This document shows, one piece after another, positions 10,311-19,020 of a stretch of DNA of 64,000 bases. The notes under the pieces are model-generated. The model saw only the letters and a program-made list of their open reading frames with translations. It ran no database searches and was not told the origin of the DNA. Made by a program: the position numbers and the translations under genes. Origin of the DNA: Chitinilyticum piscinae (lineage in GTDB: Bacteria; Pseudomonadota; Gammaproteobacteria; Burkholderiales; Chitinibacteraceae); assembly GCF_015223195.1 (NCBI RefSeq), contig NZ_JADFUA010000004.1, positions 62,001 through 126,000 of the forward strand. The letters run 5' to 3'. Position 1 is the first letter of the stretch, and each line of letters begins with the position of its first letter.

Positions 10311-11402
10311 TCAGGCGTCTTTCTTGATGACGATCTTGGGGAAACGGCTGGAGAAATCCTGTGCCTTTTCGGCGACCTTGATGGCAACCTTGCGGGCGAT
10401 CTCACGGTAAATGCCGGCGGCCTTGCCATCCGGATCGGCAATCACCGAAGGGCGGCCACTATCGGCATTTAGCCGGATCGAGAGCTCCAGTGGCAACTGG
10501 CCCAGCAACTCGGTGTGATAATCCGCACTCATTGCCGCACCGCCACCTTCGCCGAAGATCGGTTCGGCGTGACCGCAGTTGGAGCAGATGTGCATGCTCA
10601 TGTTCTCGACCAGGCCCAGAATCGGCACCCCGACCTTCTCGAACATCTTCAGACCCTTGCGCGCGTCCAGCAGGGCAATATCCTGTGGCGTAGTCACAAT
10701 CACCGCCCCTGTTACGGGCACCTTCTGGCTGAGGGTGAGCTGGATGTCGCCGGTACCCGGCGGCAGATCGATGATCAGATAGTCGACATTGTCCCAGTGT
10801 GTATCGTTCAGCAGCTGCATCAGCGCCTGGGTCACCATCGGGCCGCGCCAGACCATGGGCTGTTCGGTATCGATCAGAAAACCGATGGACATCACCTGGA
10901 TGCCGTGGCCGCTGACCGGCTTGAGATGTTGCCCATCCGGAGACTCGGGCTGCTGCCCGGCCACGCCCAGCATGGTGGGTTGTGACGGTCCGTAGATATC
11001 GGCATCGAGCAGGCCAACCCGTGCCCCCTCGGCGGCCAGTGCCAGCGCCAGATTGGCGGCTGTCGTCGATTTACCGACTCCTCCCTTGCCGGACGCGACG
11101 GCGATGACATTCTTCACGCCATTGAGCAGCGGCACCCCGCGTTGTACCGCATGCGCAACGATCTGACTGCTGATGCCCAGTTTCACATCGTGAACCCCAT
11201 CCAGTGTCTGCAAGGCTGCACTGAACTGGGCGTGGATGGCCGGATGCAGGCTGGCTGCCGGATAGGGCAGCACGACCTCCAGGCTGACGGTATCGCCTTC
11301 GAGGCGAAGATTGCGCAGGCATTTGGCAGACGCATAACTGCGTCCGGTCTGCGGGTCGATCAGTTCGGCAAGGCGTGCCTGTACGGTATCAATGGAGGCC
11401 AT
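10311..11402 (-). CDS. apbC: Iron-sulfur cluster carrier protein Mrp/ApbC
   Basis: 363 residues. The N-terminal MIP18/DUF59-like domain (about residues 5-80) is followed by a deviant Walker A P-loop ATPase (GKGGVGKSTTAANL near residue 105) and the CxxC pair CSNCGH that holds a transferable Fe-S cluster. These proteins bind ATP and carry 4Fe-4S clusters to apo-enzymes. I use the ATG at 11402; a longer reading starting at 11453 lacks conservation. It could serve the Fe-S subunit SdhB encoded nearby, but that link is only inference. Confidence 0.94.
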   Translation of the reverse strand: MASIDTVQARLAELIDPQTGRSYASAKCLRNLRLEGDTVSLEVVLPYPAASLHPAIHAQFSAALQTLDGVHDVKLGISSQIVAHAVQRGVPLLNGVKNVIAVASGKGGVGKSTTAANLALALAAEGARVGLLDADIYGPSQPTMLGVAGQQPESPDGQHLKPVSGHGIQVMSIGFLIDTEQPMVWRGPMVTQALMQLLNDTHWDNVDYLIIDLPPGTGDIQLTLSQKVPVTGAVIVTTPQDIALLDARKGLKMFEKVGVPILGLVENMSMHICSNCGHAEPIFGEGGGAAMSADYHTELLGQLPLELSIRLNADSGRPSVIADPDGKAAGIYREIARKVAIKVAEKAQDFSSRFPKIVIKKDA

Positions 11403-11548
11403 CGGCGATCCCGGTAATGTGTGTGGTCGTAATTGTGCAACAGATGGGGGCACAAGGGGGCGGCTTCAATCCCCTGTACCGCAACTTGCAGGCCATCTGC
11501 CTGCCGCCTCGGCTATGATGAAATCCGGAAACATCAGGGTGGTAAGGC

Positions 11549-13909
11549 ATGCAGAAATCACTGGCCGGCGGCCGGTTCACCGTCGAGAAGAAGCTGGGGC
11601 AGGGCGCGCAGGGTCTGGTGTATCTGGCAACTGACGAACAGCTCAGGCGCCGGGTCGCCATCAAGGTGCTGCACAGCCAGGGCGAGAGCGCGCTGGCTGA
11701 AGCGCGGGTGGTGAGCAAGCTGCAGCACCCCAATATTGTCACCCTGCACGACGTCTTTGCCGAGACTGGCCATCCCTGCCTGGTATTTGAATATGTCGAA
11801 GGGCAGACACTGGCAGATGTGTTGCGTGCCAGCGGGCATCTGCCTGCGATCGAAGCTGTGCGCCTGCTCCTGCCGATACTGGACGGGCTGGCCTTGGCGC
11901 ATGCGCAGGGGATGGTGCATCGTGACATCAAACCGCAGAACATCATTCTTGATCAGCGCAAGTCGCCACGGTTGATGGATTTTGGTGTCGCCACGCCGCG
12001 CAAGACCGGCAGTGCCGGCATCAGCGGGACGGTGGGTTATATCGCGCCGGAAATCCTGCAGAATCTGCCGGTCGATGCGCAGGCCGATGTGTTCGCCGCG
12101 GGAATGACGCTGTATCAGTTGCTGACCGGACGGCTGGCCGCCGAGGGTGATTCGCCCTTTGTGATCCTGCAGCGCACGCTGAGTTCCCCATTCGTGCCGC
12201 CTTCGACGCTGCAGGCCGGTATCGATGAGCGGCTCGACCAGATTGTTATGACCGCCCTGTGCAAATCGGCGGATGAGCGCTATGTGGACGCTGCCGCATT
12301 TCGTGATGCACTGGCGGCGTGGCTGGAGCGCCCCGAGGCTGCCGCAGGCGCTGCAGCCGAAGATGCCGCGGCCCGGCACAGCACGCTGGAGTTTCTGCTG
12401 CGGCGCATGCGCCATACTGCCGATTTTCCGGCGCTGTCGCAGACCATCAGTGCGATCAACAAGATCGACGAGGCTGATACCGAACGGCTGCAAAGCCTTT
12501 CCGAAGTCATCCTCAAGGATTTTTCACTGACGAACAAGCTGCTGCGCATCGTCAATTCCGCAACTTACGGGCAGTTCGGCGGCACCATCAGCACCGTGTC
12601 GCGGGCGATCGTGATTCTGGGCTTCGACAATATCCGCAATCTGGCGGTTACCCTGCTGCTGTTCGAGCACATGCACAACCGCAATCAGGCGGTGAAGCTG
12701 CGCGAAGCCGTGCTGCACGCTTTTTTCGGCGGCTTGCTCGCGCGCATGCTGGGGCAGAAAGCCGGCTGGCGCGAGGCCGAAGGCGTGATGATCTGTGGCA
12801 TGTTCCAGCACCTGGGGCGGTTGCTGACTCTGTACTACTTCCCTGAAGAGAGTAACGAGATCGAGCGTTGCAGCCAGCAGCAGGGTATTAGCGATATCCT
12901 TGCCGCAGAGCGCGTACTGGGTATCAGCTATCGCGAACTGGCGCTTGGTGTGGTGCAGAGCTGGAATTTCCCCGAGCGCATGGTTCACAGCATGCGCCCC
13001 TTGCCGGATAACACCATCCGCGAGCCGCAAAATACCGGCGAGCGATTGCGGGTTTTTGCCAATCTGGCCTACGAGTTGCTGCCCTGCCTGGATCTGACCG
13101 ACAAGGATCTGCCGGTTTTCATGGCGCGGCTGGTGCAGCGGTTTGCACCGGCGGTTAGCCTGCATGCCAATGACTACGAAAAGGTCATGCAGGAAACGGC
13201 CAAGCAGTATTTGGATTACATGTCATTGCTGGGAGTGGATACTACCGGCTCGGCCTATGCCAAACGCCTGGCAAAACTCGCTGGTGTCCCCCTCGCACAA
13301 CTGCTTGCCACCCGGGATGCTGAAGGGGACACCCTGACCAGTATCCGCCTCGAAACCCCGCCGGTCGAGGAAGTGGTCTCCCCCCAGCAGATTACCAGCC
13401 TGCTGGCCGCCGGTGTTCAGGACATCACCAATACGCTAGTGGGCGAATTCAAGCTGAATGATCTATTGCGGATGATTCTGGAGACCATGTTCCGCAGCGT
13501 CGGCTTCGAGCGAGTGCTGTTCTGCACGCGGGATGCCAAGACCAACCGCATGCTGGCCAGATTCGGCTTCGGCCCGGATATCCAGCGCATCGTACCGGTT
13601 TTCGGTTTTGATCTGGGCGGAGTGAATGATGTGTTCCAGCTGGTGGTGGCCCGCAATGCCGATGTCCTGATCGAGGACATTGATGCCGAGTCGATCCGCA
13701 ACCGCATTCCTCAGTGGTACCGCAGCAGTATCCACGCACGGACGTTTATTGTGTTGCCGCTGGTCATCGACAAAAAGCCGGTCGGACTGTTCTACGGCGA
13801 TCGCAGCGATGCGCATGCACTGCAGATCCCGCATGACCAGCTCAACCTGCTGAAAACGATGCGGAATCAGGCCATTCTGGCTGTCAGGCAAAAGCAGACA
13901 GGGGGGTAG
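11549..13909 (+). CDS. Ser/Thr protein kinase - HDOD - GAF multidomain signalling protein
   Basis: 786 residues with three domains. Residues about 8-265 are a Hanks-type kinase with a complete catalytic set: glycine loop LGQGAQGLVY, Lys39 in VAIKVL, HRDIKPQN (Asp126), DFG at 144-146 and APE at 166-168. Residues about 285-490 are an HDOD domain (LLRIVNSATYG; SRAIVILGFDNIRNLAV). Residues about 615-780 are a GAF domain (LLRMILETMFRSVGFERVLF; IVLPLVIDKKPVGLFYGD). No membrane segment is seen, so it should be cytoplasmic. HDOD domains are linked to bacterial signalling and c-di-GMP networks, but the output here is unknown. The start is the ATG at 11549 with GGTGG upstream. Divergent from apbC. Confidence 0.9.
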   Translation: MQKSLAGGRFTVEKKLGQGAQGLVYLATDEQLRRRVAIKVLHSQGESALAEARVVSKLQHPNIVTLHDVFAETGHPCLVFEYVEGQTLADVLRASGHLPAIEAVRLLLPILDGLALAHAQGMVHRDIKPQNIILDQRKSPRLMDFGVATPRKTGSAGISGTVGYIAPEILQNLPVDAQADVFAAGMTLYQLLTGRLAAEGDSPFVILQRTLSSPFVPPSTLQAGIDERLDQIVMTALCKSADERYVDAAAFRDALAAWLERPEAAAGAAAEDAAARHSTLEFLLRRMRHTADFPALSQTISAINKIDEADTERLQSLSEVILKDFSLTNKLLRIVNSATYGQFGGTISTVSRAIVILGFDNIRNLAVTLLLFEHMHNRNQAVKLREAVLHAFFGGLLARMLGQKAGWREAEGVMICGMFQHLGRLLTLYYFPEESNEIERCSQQQGISDILAAERVLGISYRELALGVVQSWNFPERMVHSMRPLPDNTIREPQNTGERLRVFANLAYELLPCLDLTDKDLPVFMARLVQRFAPAVSLHANDYEKVMQETAKQYLDYMSLLGVDTTGSAYAKRLAKLAGVPLAQLLATRDAEGDTLTSIRLETPPVEEVVSPQQITSLLAAGVQDITNTLVGEFKLNDLLRMILETMFRSVGFERVLFCTRDAKTNRMLARFGFGPDIQRIVPVFGFDLGGVNDVFQLVVARNADVLIEDIDAESIRNRIPQWYRSSIHARTFIVLPLVIDKKPVGLFYGDRSDAHALQIPHDQLNLLKTMRNQAILAVRQKQTGG

Positions 13910-13918
13910 TGGATATAA

Positions 13919-13935
13919 TTTGTGCGCTGCACAAA
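13919..13935. promoter_or_regulatory. Palindromic operator upstream of the phasin promoter
   Basis: Perfect 7-bp inverted repeat TTTGTGC-GCT-GCACAAA ending six bases before the -35 box. The half-site GCACAAA recurs at 13988-13994. The position and GCA-rich form resemble PhaR sites described for Cupriavidus phasin promoters; binding is inferred. Confidence 0.55.
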
Positions 13936-13941
13936 AAAAGA

Positions 13942-13969
13942 TTGACAGCGGCATCCGTAGCGTTAGAAT
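13942..13969 (+). promoter_or_regulatory. Sigma-70 promoter of the phasin gene
   Basis: TTGACA at 13942-13947 and TAGAAT at 13964-13969 with a 16-bp spacer, the best consensus match in the window. Transcription should start near 13976, about 30 bases before the ATG. Confidence 0.8.
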
Positions 13970-13978
13970 GGATTCTGA

Positions 13979-13994
13979 TGATGCACTGCACAAA
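13979..13994. promoter_or_regulatory. Second operator-like site in the phasin leader
   Basis: Imperfect inverted repeat TGATGC-ACT-GCACAAA with the same half-site and the same 3-base spacer as the site at 13919-13935. It lies just after the expected start of transcription and touches the ribosome site. Confidence 0.45.
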
Positions 13995-14006
13995 GGAGAT
14001 CCCATC

Positions 14007-14546
14007 ATGTACAACGCACAACAATTCGCCGAATTCAATCAGGCCAACATCGAAAAAACCCTGCGTCTGACCAATATCGCTCTGGCTGGCGCTGAAAACC
14101 TGCTGCAACTGCAATTCAGCCTGGCTCGCGATCTGATTGCCGAGAATGTCGAAACGGCCAAGGCGCTGTCCAATGCCCGTTCCGCCCAAGATCTGGTTGA
14201 GCTGCAGAAGACCCTGAGCCAGCCGGCGGTTGGCAAGTCGCTGAATCTGGCTCGCACCGTTTTCGATGCTGCCAGCAACACCCAGCAAGAAATCAACAAG
14301 CTGGTTGAAGAGCAAGTTCTGGAGTTCAACAAGAACCTGCTGTCCAGCTTGGATCAGGCTGTTGCTCAGGCTCCGGCCAGCGGTGCTGCAGTATCCGTAC
14401 TGAAGAACGTGGTTGAAACTGCCAACACCGCTTACGATGCACTGAACAAGACCGCCCAGCGCATCAGCAGCAACATCACCGAAGCCACCGTGGCTGCTGT
14501 TGAAAGCGGTGCCAAGGTTGCAGCCAGCGCCCGCAAAGGTGCCTGA
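14007..14546 (+). CDS. phaP: Phasin family protein
   Basis: 179-residue all-helical protein without cysteine or signal peptide, rich in Ala, Asn, Gln and Glu. It matches the PhaP-type phasin pattern: an opening like MYNAQQFAEFNQAN, then NIALAGAENLLQLQFSLARDL, and an Ala/Lys-rich end. Phasins coat polyhydroxyalkanoate granules and are usually very abundant, which fits the near-consensus promoter and the strong AAAGGAGAT ribosome site (13992-14000). An open frame extends upstream to 13920, but the ribosome site and promoter rule that out. No PHA synthase gene is in the window. Confidence 0.9.
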   Translation: MYNAQQFAEFNQANIEKTLRLTNIALAGAENLLQLQFSLARDLIAENVETAKALSNARSAQDLVELQKTLSQPAVGKSLNLARTVFDAASNTQQEINKLVEEQVLEFNKNLLSSLDQAVAQAPASGAAVSVLKNVVETANTAYDALNKTAQRISSNITEATVAAVESGAKVAASARKGA

Positions 14547-14563
14547 TCGCTGTAGCAGGAAAC

Positions 14564-14590
14564 AAAAAGGAGCCGCGAGGCTCCTTTTTT
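14564..14590. terminator. Terminator between phasin gene and serB
   Basis: AAAAAGGAGCC, loop GCGA, GGCTCCTTTTTT. The tracts on both sides suit the convergent phasin and serB genes. Confidence 0.92.
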
Positions 14591-14671
14591 ATTGCTTAGA
14601 AAATTGGCCTTGCGCGATGTATGTCGCCACAAGTAGTGACTGGTATGGCCTTGCTGGCGATACCTGTCTGC

Positions 14672-15511
14672 TTAGCGGAAGTAATTCAGCACCCCTTCCA
14701 GGCCGACACGGTTGATAGCAAATGGAGCTTCCGCCACTACCTTCGGCTTGGCATGGCAGGCCACGCCAAAGCCGGCCTCGTGCAGCATGGGCAGGTCGTT
14801 GGCGCCATCGCCCATGGCCACGACCTGTTCCGGACGCAAGCCCAGTTCCTCGCGGTAGGCAATCAGCTCGGACTTTTTGCGTTGGGCATCGACGATGTCG
14901 CCATCAACACGGCCGGTAAGTTTGCCGTTCTCGATCTCCAATACGTTGGCGATGGTACGGCTCAAGTCCAGGCGATCACGCAGCCGGTCGGTGAAAAAGG
15001 TAAACCCGCCCGAAATCAGCAGCGTTCTGGCGCCGGCAGCCTGAAAGCCCTTCAGCATTTCCTCGGCGCCCGCCATCAGTTGTAGCCGTTCATCGTAAAC
15101 ACGCTGCAATGCGCCGGCCTCAAGCCCTGCGAGCAATGCCACCCGGCGGGTGAGTGATTCGCGGAAATCCAGCTCGCCACGCATGGCAGCTGCGGTGATT
15201 TCGGCGACCTGCGGCTTGATTCCCACCATGTCGGCAATTTCATCGATGCATTCGATGGTGATCAGCGTCGAGTCCATATCCATGACAACCAGGCCGATAT
15301 CACGCACGCCGAGGTCTTCCGGAATGAAGGCAAAATCAAGTTGATTCGACTCGCAGAAATCGGCGACGGCTTCTTTATTGGCAAGCTGGGCCCCCAGCAG
15401 TTTGAAAGCCTGCTGGCTGATGGCCTGGATTTCATGAGCGTCGGAAAGACGCGCCAACTGTTTCAGATCCTGGGTGGCAATTTCGGGGGCCTGGACAACA
15501 AGACGGTGCAT
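14672..15511 (-). CDS. serB: Phosphoserine phosphatase
   Basis: 279 residues; last step of serine synthesis. The HAD catalytic set is complete: DMDSTLI with nucleophile and acid Asp, SGGFTFFTDRL (motif II), and GDGANDLPML (motif IV). An ACT-like N-terminal part of about 75 residues precedes the catalytic domain, as in SerB proteins of proteobacteria. The start at 15511 (MHRLVVQAP) gives the normal length; the frame stays open to 15685 without family similarity. Last gene of a leftward group. Confidence 0.95.
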   Translation of the reverse strand: MHRLVVQAPEIATQDLKQLARLSDAHEIQAISQQAFKLLGAQLANKEAVADFCESNQLDFAFIPEDLGVRDIGLVVMDMDSTLITIECIDEIADMVGIKPQVAEITAAAMRGELDFRESLTRRVALLAGLEAGALQRVYDERLQLMAGAEEMLKGFQAAGARTLLISGGFTFFTDRLRDRLDLSRTIANVLEIENGKLTGRVDGDIVDAQRKKSELIAYREELGLRPEQVVAMGDGANDLPMLHEAGFGVACHAKPKVVAEAPFAINRVGLEGVLNYFR

Positions 15512-15575
15512 GATCGGCAGAGGGTGGTCAGCAAAGACCGCGATTCTAGCAAACTCGCCAGCTGGTGTCGGGCTT

Positions 15576-16625
15576 TTAGCAGGTCTCGTCAGTGGTTTGT
15601 CCTGCCTGTTTCCGACTGGCCTGCCAGGACAACAGTGCGCCGCCGGCTGCTGCAAGCATGGCCCCCAGCAAGGTATCGATAACACGATACTGGAGCAGGG
15701 TAAGGGCTTGTGGAACGCTGCCCAGCAGCAAGCCGAGCAGCATCAGCAGGGTTAGTGTCGAGCACAATGCAAACCATGCCATGCCGCGGGAAAAGGCATA
15801 AGGCAGACCCATCCCAAGCAAACAGGTCAGCAGGGCAAATCCTGATGGTGCAGGCTGGAGCTGGTAGATTGCCAGAGCCAGCAAGGCGGCCGTACAGACA
15901 GCCACCAGACGCTGCCAGAGCATGATGAAGGTGCGCTGGTGATCGGGGCGCAGGACCAGCAAGGTGGTGATGCCCACCAGTGCCGGATTGAGCAGGTGCA
16001 GGCTGGTGGCCAGCAGCATGCCGCCGGCTACGGCGAAGGTCAGGATCAGACCGAAGCTGAGGCCCGCAAAACGGCCAGCTACCCCTGCCTGCAAGTCATG
16101 ACGCCAGTAGGGGGCCTCAGGCAGCGCGGTGGGATTGTGCTGCCGGGGCGCAAACAACAGGCTCAGCAGCATGGTCCAGATTGCACCGATGAAAACCCAG
16201 TGCAGCTCTGCCAATGGCAGCTGCAGCGGAACTTTGCCCAGCAGATAGCCAATGCCGGCGTAGCGCAGATGGAATTCCAGTGCGATCCCGGCATTGAAGG
16301 CAAATCCCAGTGCGATAAAGCCAAGTAGGCCCAGCCACCAGAGCAGCATATGGTTCTGGCTGGCAAAGTAGCCGGCAAGAAATCCCGCAGAGAGCACTAT
16401 AATGCCCAGCAGCATGTTTTCAAGCCGCTGCTGCTTGCGCTCGCCCATGTCCAGCAGCAGCGTATAAAACACACCCAGTCCCAGTAGTGCTGCGGGCAGC
16501 GGCTGCCTGCTGATGGCCAGAGCGACAACCGGTACACCCAGCAGCAGCAGATTCAGTATGATGCGCTGGCGTTGCCAGGGAAGATCATTCGGTTTCAGGT
16601 GGGTGATCAGACTGTGTAGAGACAT
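15576..16625 (-). CDS. FUSC-like integral membrane protein
   Basis: 349 residues with about ten hydrophobic segments in two blocks separated by a polar stretch near residue 170 (FAPRQHNPTALPEAPYWRHD). The repeated pattern and the NPALVGITTLLVLRPDHQRT stretch resemble the FUSC/aromatic-acid-exporter-like family. The substrate is unknown. I used the ATG at 16625; upstream in-frame ATGs up to 16700 give a basic, non-conserved extension. It lies 64 bp upstream of serB, likely co-transcribed. Confidence 0.65.
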   Translation of the reverse strand: MSLHSLITHLKPNDLPWQRQRIILNLLLLGVPVVALAISRQPLPAALLGLGVFYTLLLDMGERKQQRLENMLLGIIVLSAGFLAGYFASQNHMLLWWLGLLGFIALGFAFNAGIALEFHLRYAGIGYLLGKVPLQLPLAELHWVFIGAIWTMLLSLLFAPRQHNPTALPEAPYWRHDLQAGVAGRFAGLSFGLILTFAVAGGMLLATSLHLLNPALVGITTLLVLRPDHQRTFIMLWQRLVAVCTAALLALAIYQLQPAPSGFALLTCLLGMGLPYAFSRGMAWFALCSTLTLLMLLGLLLGSVPQALTLLQYRVIDTLLGAMLAAAGGALLSWQASRKQAGQTTDETC

Positions 16626-16726
16626 GCTGGACAGACGGGCTGGAGAGGATGACCGCATTGTCGGTGATGCAGTCCTCGCCGTCATGCAAACAAAGCACAT
16701 TGGCCATTATGTACGTTGCTGAAGAT

Positions 16727-17242
16727 TCATGCGGGCAGCTGAAACCCCAGTTGCGGCAGGCGTGCTGCCACATCACGCAAGTCATGAACGCTGAGGTAAC
16801 CCGGCCCGCAGCATTCGGCTGTCGAGTCGCGGTTAAGCCAGATGGCCGAAATGCCGAGCCGCGCCGGAATCCGGACGTCGCGCTGGAGGTCGTCACCGAT
16901 CATGAGGATCGAGTTGACCGGTAAAGCCACCTGCTTGAGCAGCTTGTGCCAGTACTGCGGCGTATCCTTGCTTGCGCCAAGATTGCGGTAGCAGAACACC
17001 GGATCGATCAGGTGACCAATTTCCGCACGCTGCAGCGCTGCACGAATCTGGACTTCGGTGGATACCCGGGCGCCCGTGGCCAAGCCGCAGCGGATGCCGG
17101 CAAGCTGCAGCAATGCCAGCAACGCCTTCGCATCGGCAAAGGCGTCTACTTCCGGCCATTCGCACATCGGGGCACTGCTGCGCGGATCATCGCGCATCAG
17201 TGTGTCCCCCCAGTCGAAGAGTATCAGCTGCGGAATAAGCAT
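16727..17242 (-). CDS. HAD-family hydrolase
   Basis: 171 residues. Motif I reads LILFDWGDTL (nucleophile Asp10) and motif IV reads MIGDDLQRDV; a Thr in GLATGA serves as motif II. The position two after the nucleophile is glycine instead of the usual aspartate, a variant seen in part of the family, so activity may be limited or specialised. The substrate cannot be read from the sequence. Start at 17242; the frame extends to 17275. Confidence 0.75.
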   Translation of the reverse strand: MLIPQLILFDWGDTLMRDDPRSSAPMCEWPEVDAFADAKALLALLQLAGIRCGLATGARVSTEVQIRAALQRAEIGHLIDPVFCYRNLGASKDTPQYWHKLLKQVALPVNSILMIGDDLQRDVRIPARLGISAIWLNRDSTAECCGPGYLSVHDLRDVAARLPQLGFQLPA

Positions 17243-17299
17243 GGGTTGGGATGTATGAGGCTGCAGGCTAATCAAGCAGCTGATTGCAGTTCGATACCC

Positions 17300-17998
17300 C
17301 TATGCCCCATGGCACTTCTTGAATTTTTTGCCGCTGCCGCAAGGGCAGGGATCGTTGCGGCCTACCTTCGGTTCCTCGTGCACCACGGTTTCAACCTTGC
17401 CGACCTTGGCTTCCAGCCAGAAATAGAGAATATCTTCGATCAGCCATGGCAGCTCGGCTAGCCGTGTTTCACGTCCCTTGATACTGAGCTGGTCTTCTTC
17501 GTTTTCCGGATGATGCCCCAGCTCCAGCATCAGGATTTTCGCAATGGTGTCGAAGAAGGCTTCATCCTCATCCAGTGCTGTCTGCCAGGCTTCTTCGCGC
17601 AGCAGCATGCCGGCGCGGAAGCCCGACGCCCAGTAGGCGCCTAGGCTTTCCTGCCATTTTTCATCGACGCCTTCGTCTTCCAGAATCAACGGGTAATACA
17701 GCGGCTCTTCGCTGACACGTTCGCGGGCACGGATGGAAAAAGCCTGTGCCACGGTGTCGGCATGCCGGCGCAACAGATCAAGAATCTGGCTGGCTTCTGC
17801 TTCGGATTCGAATTCCGGTACCGCGCCGGCAAAAATCTGGTTCAACCATTCGTCTTCGGAAACGGCTTCCGGGCCAATGGTGATGGCGGTGAAGAGGCCA
17901 TCGATCATTTCCAGATCCATGGTTTCTTCCGGGGTCTTGCCGGACATCAGGAAGTCGTTCAGTTCTTCCAGTTCGAATTCGTTGAGTTTCTTGCCCAT
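17300..17998 (-). CDS. UPF0149/YecA-family protein with C-terminal SEC-C zinc motif
   Basis: 232 acidic residues. The first ~190 form a UPF0149 (YecA/YgfB-like) helical domain ([31 protein letters not shown]). The last 20 are a SEC-C motif, [19 protein letters not shown], with the CxC...HC zinc ligands also found at the end of SecA. E. coli YecA binds SecA and ribosomes through this motif; a similar role is inferred. Start at 17998 (MGKKLNEFE). Confidence 0.88.
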   Translation of the reverse strand: MGKKLNEFELEELNDFLMSGKTPEETMDLEMIDGLFTAITIGPEAVSEDEWLNQIFAGAVPEFESEAEASQILDLLRRHADTVAQAFSIRARERVSEEPLYYPLILEDEGVDEKWQESLGAYWASGFRAGMLLREEAWQTALDEDEAFFDTIAKILMLELGHHPENEEDQLSIKGRETRLAELPWLIEDILYFWLEAKVGKVETVVHEEPKVGRNDPCPCGSGKKFKKCHGA

Positions 17999-18167
17999 GA
18001 ATGCTGGCCTGTAGCGGGATATTAAAACGGGCGAATTATAGCCGAGCAGTGGATGTGCGGGTGTCGCGGTCGGTAACCACGCGGAAAAGCGCAAGAATTA
18101 CCAAACCTGCCACGGGCGGGCGTGCCAGAATCGATGCTTCCAATCGCTGTTTTCGAAGGAGTCATTC

Positions 18168-18959
18168 ATGCAGGGCATCTGGAAAACACTGCTGGGGACC
18201 GTGCTGGCGCTGGCTATGTTTGGCGCACAGGCTGCCAGCGAACAGAAAGTACGCACCCCGTTTATCGAAAACTGGGGGCAGGTGCCGCTGGCGCAGCTGG
18301 AGCGCCAGGCAAGCCAATATCCCGGTGTCTATTTCCTGAATGGCGCCGCTGAAGAAAAGGTGATCGCCCTGACCTTTGACGATGGCCCCAGCCAGTTCAC
18401 GCCCGAGCTGCTGGATGTGCTGAAAAAACACCAGGTGAAGGCTACGTTCTTTGTTTTGGGCAAATCGGTTGAACGCAGTCCGGAGCTGGTGAAGCGGGCG
18501 CAGGCCGAGGGACATACCATTGGCAATCACTCCTGGGATCATCCCAATCTGAGCGAGATGCAGGGCGATGCCTACTGGGACAAGCAGCTCAAGCCCACCC
18601 AGGATGCACTGAAAAAGCTGCTGGGCTTCGAGCCCGCACTGATGCGCCCGCCCTACGGCTTTCTCACAGATGCGCAGGTGGCGGATCTGGGCAAGCGCAA
18701 GATGAAGGCTATCCTGTGGTCGGTTGCTTCGGATGACTGGTTCCTGATCCATACCATGACGCAAGGATCGGCGCAGGCCATTGGCAAGCAGGTGCAGCAG
18801 TACGCTCACCCGGGCGCTATCGTGCTCGCGCACGATGCCGGTGGCCGTACCCGCCAGCCGACCATTGAGGCAATGGATGCGCTGATTCCGGAGCTGAAGA
18901 AGCAGGGTTACCGTTTTGTAACCGTTGATCAGCTGCTTGGTGTAAAACCCGCCCTGTAA
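18168..18959 (+). CDS. Secreted polysaccharide deacetylase (NodB homology domain)
   Basis: 263 residues with a Sec signal peptide (cleavage likely after FGAQA, about residue 23). The NodB motifs are complete: TFDDGPS (catalytic Asp and metal Asp), HSWDHPNLS (HxxxH-type metal ligands), RPPYG, and the late AHDAGG histidine. It should remove acetyl groups from a sugar polymer such as chitin oligomers or peptidoglycan; the exact polymer is not shown. Ribosome site AAGGAG at 18157-18162. Confidence 0.9.
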   Translation: MQGIWKTLLGTVLALAMFGAQAASEQKVRTPFIENWGQVPLAQLERQASQYPGVYFLNGAAEEKVIALTFDDGPSQFTPELLDVLKKHQVKATFFVLGKSVERSPELVKRAQAEGHTIGNHSWDHPNLSEMQGDAYWDKQLKPTQDALKKLLGFEPALMRPPYGFLTDAQVADLGKRKMKAILWSVASDDWFLIHTMTQGSAQAIGKQVQQYAHPGAIVLAHDAGGRTRQPTIEAMDALIPELKKQGYRFVTVDQLLGVKPAL

Positions 18960-18974
18960 GCCACGCCAGACTGG

Positions 18975-19007
18975 CGGGAAAACGCGTACAATCCGCGCGT
19001 TTTCCCG
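18975..19007. repeat. Perfect 12-bp inverted repeat with TACAAT in the loop
   Basis: CGGGAAAACGCG (18975-18986) and its exact complement (18996-19007) around a 9-base loop that contains a -10-like TACAAT. It has no T tract. It may be a hairpin ending the deacetylase transcript or an operator over the dusC promoter. Confidence 0.6.
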
Positions 19008-19020
19008 AACTGGCCACGCC

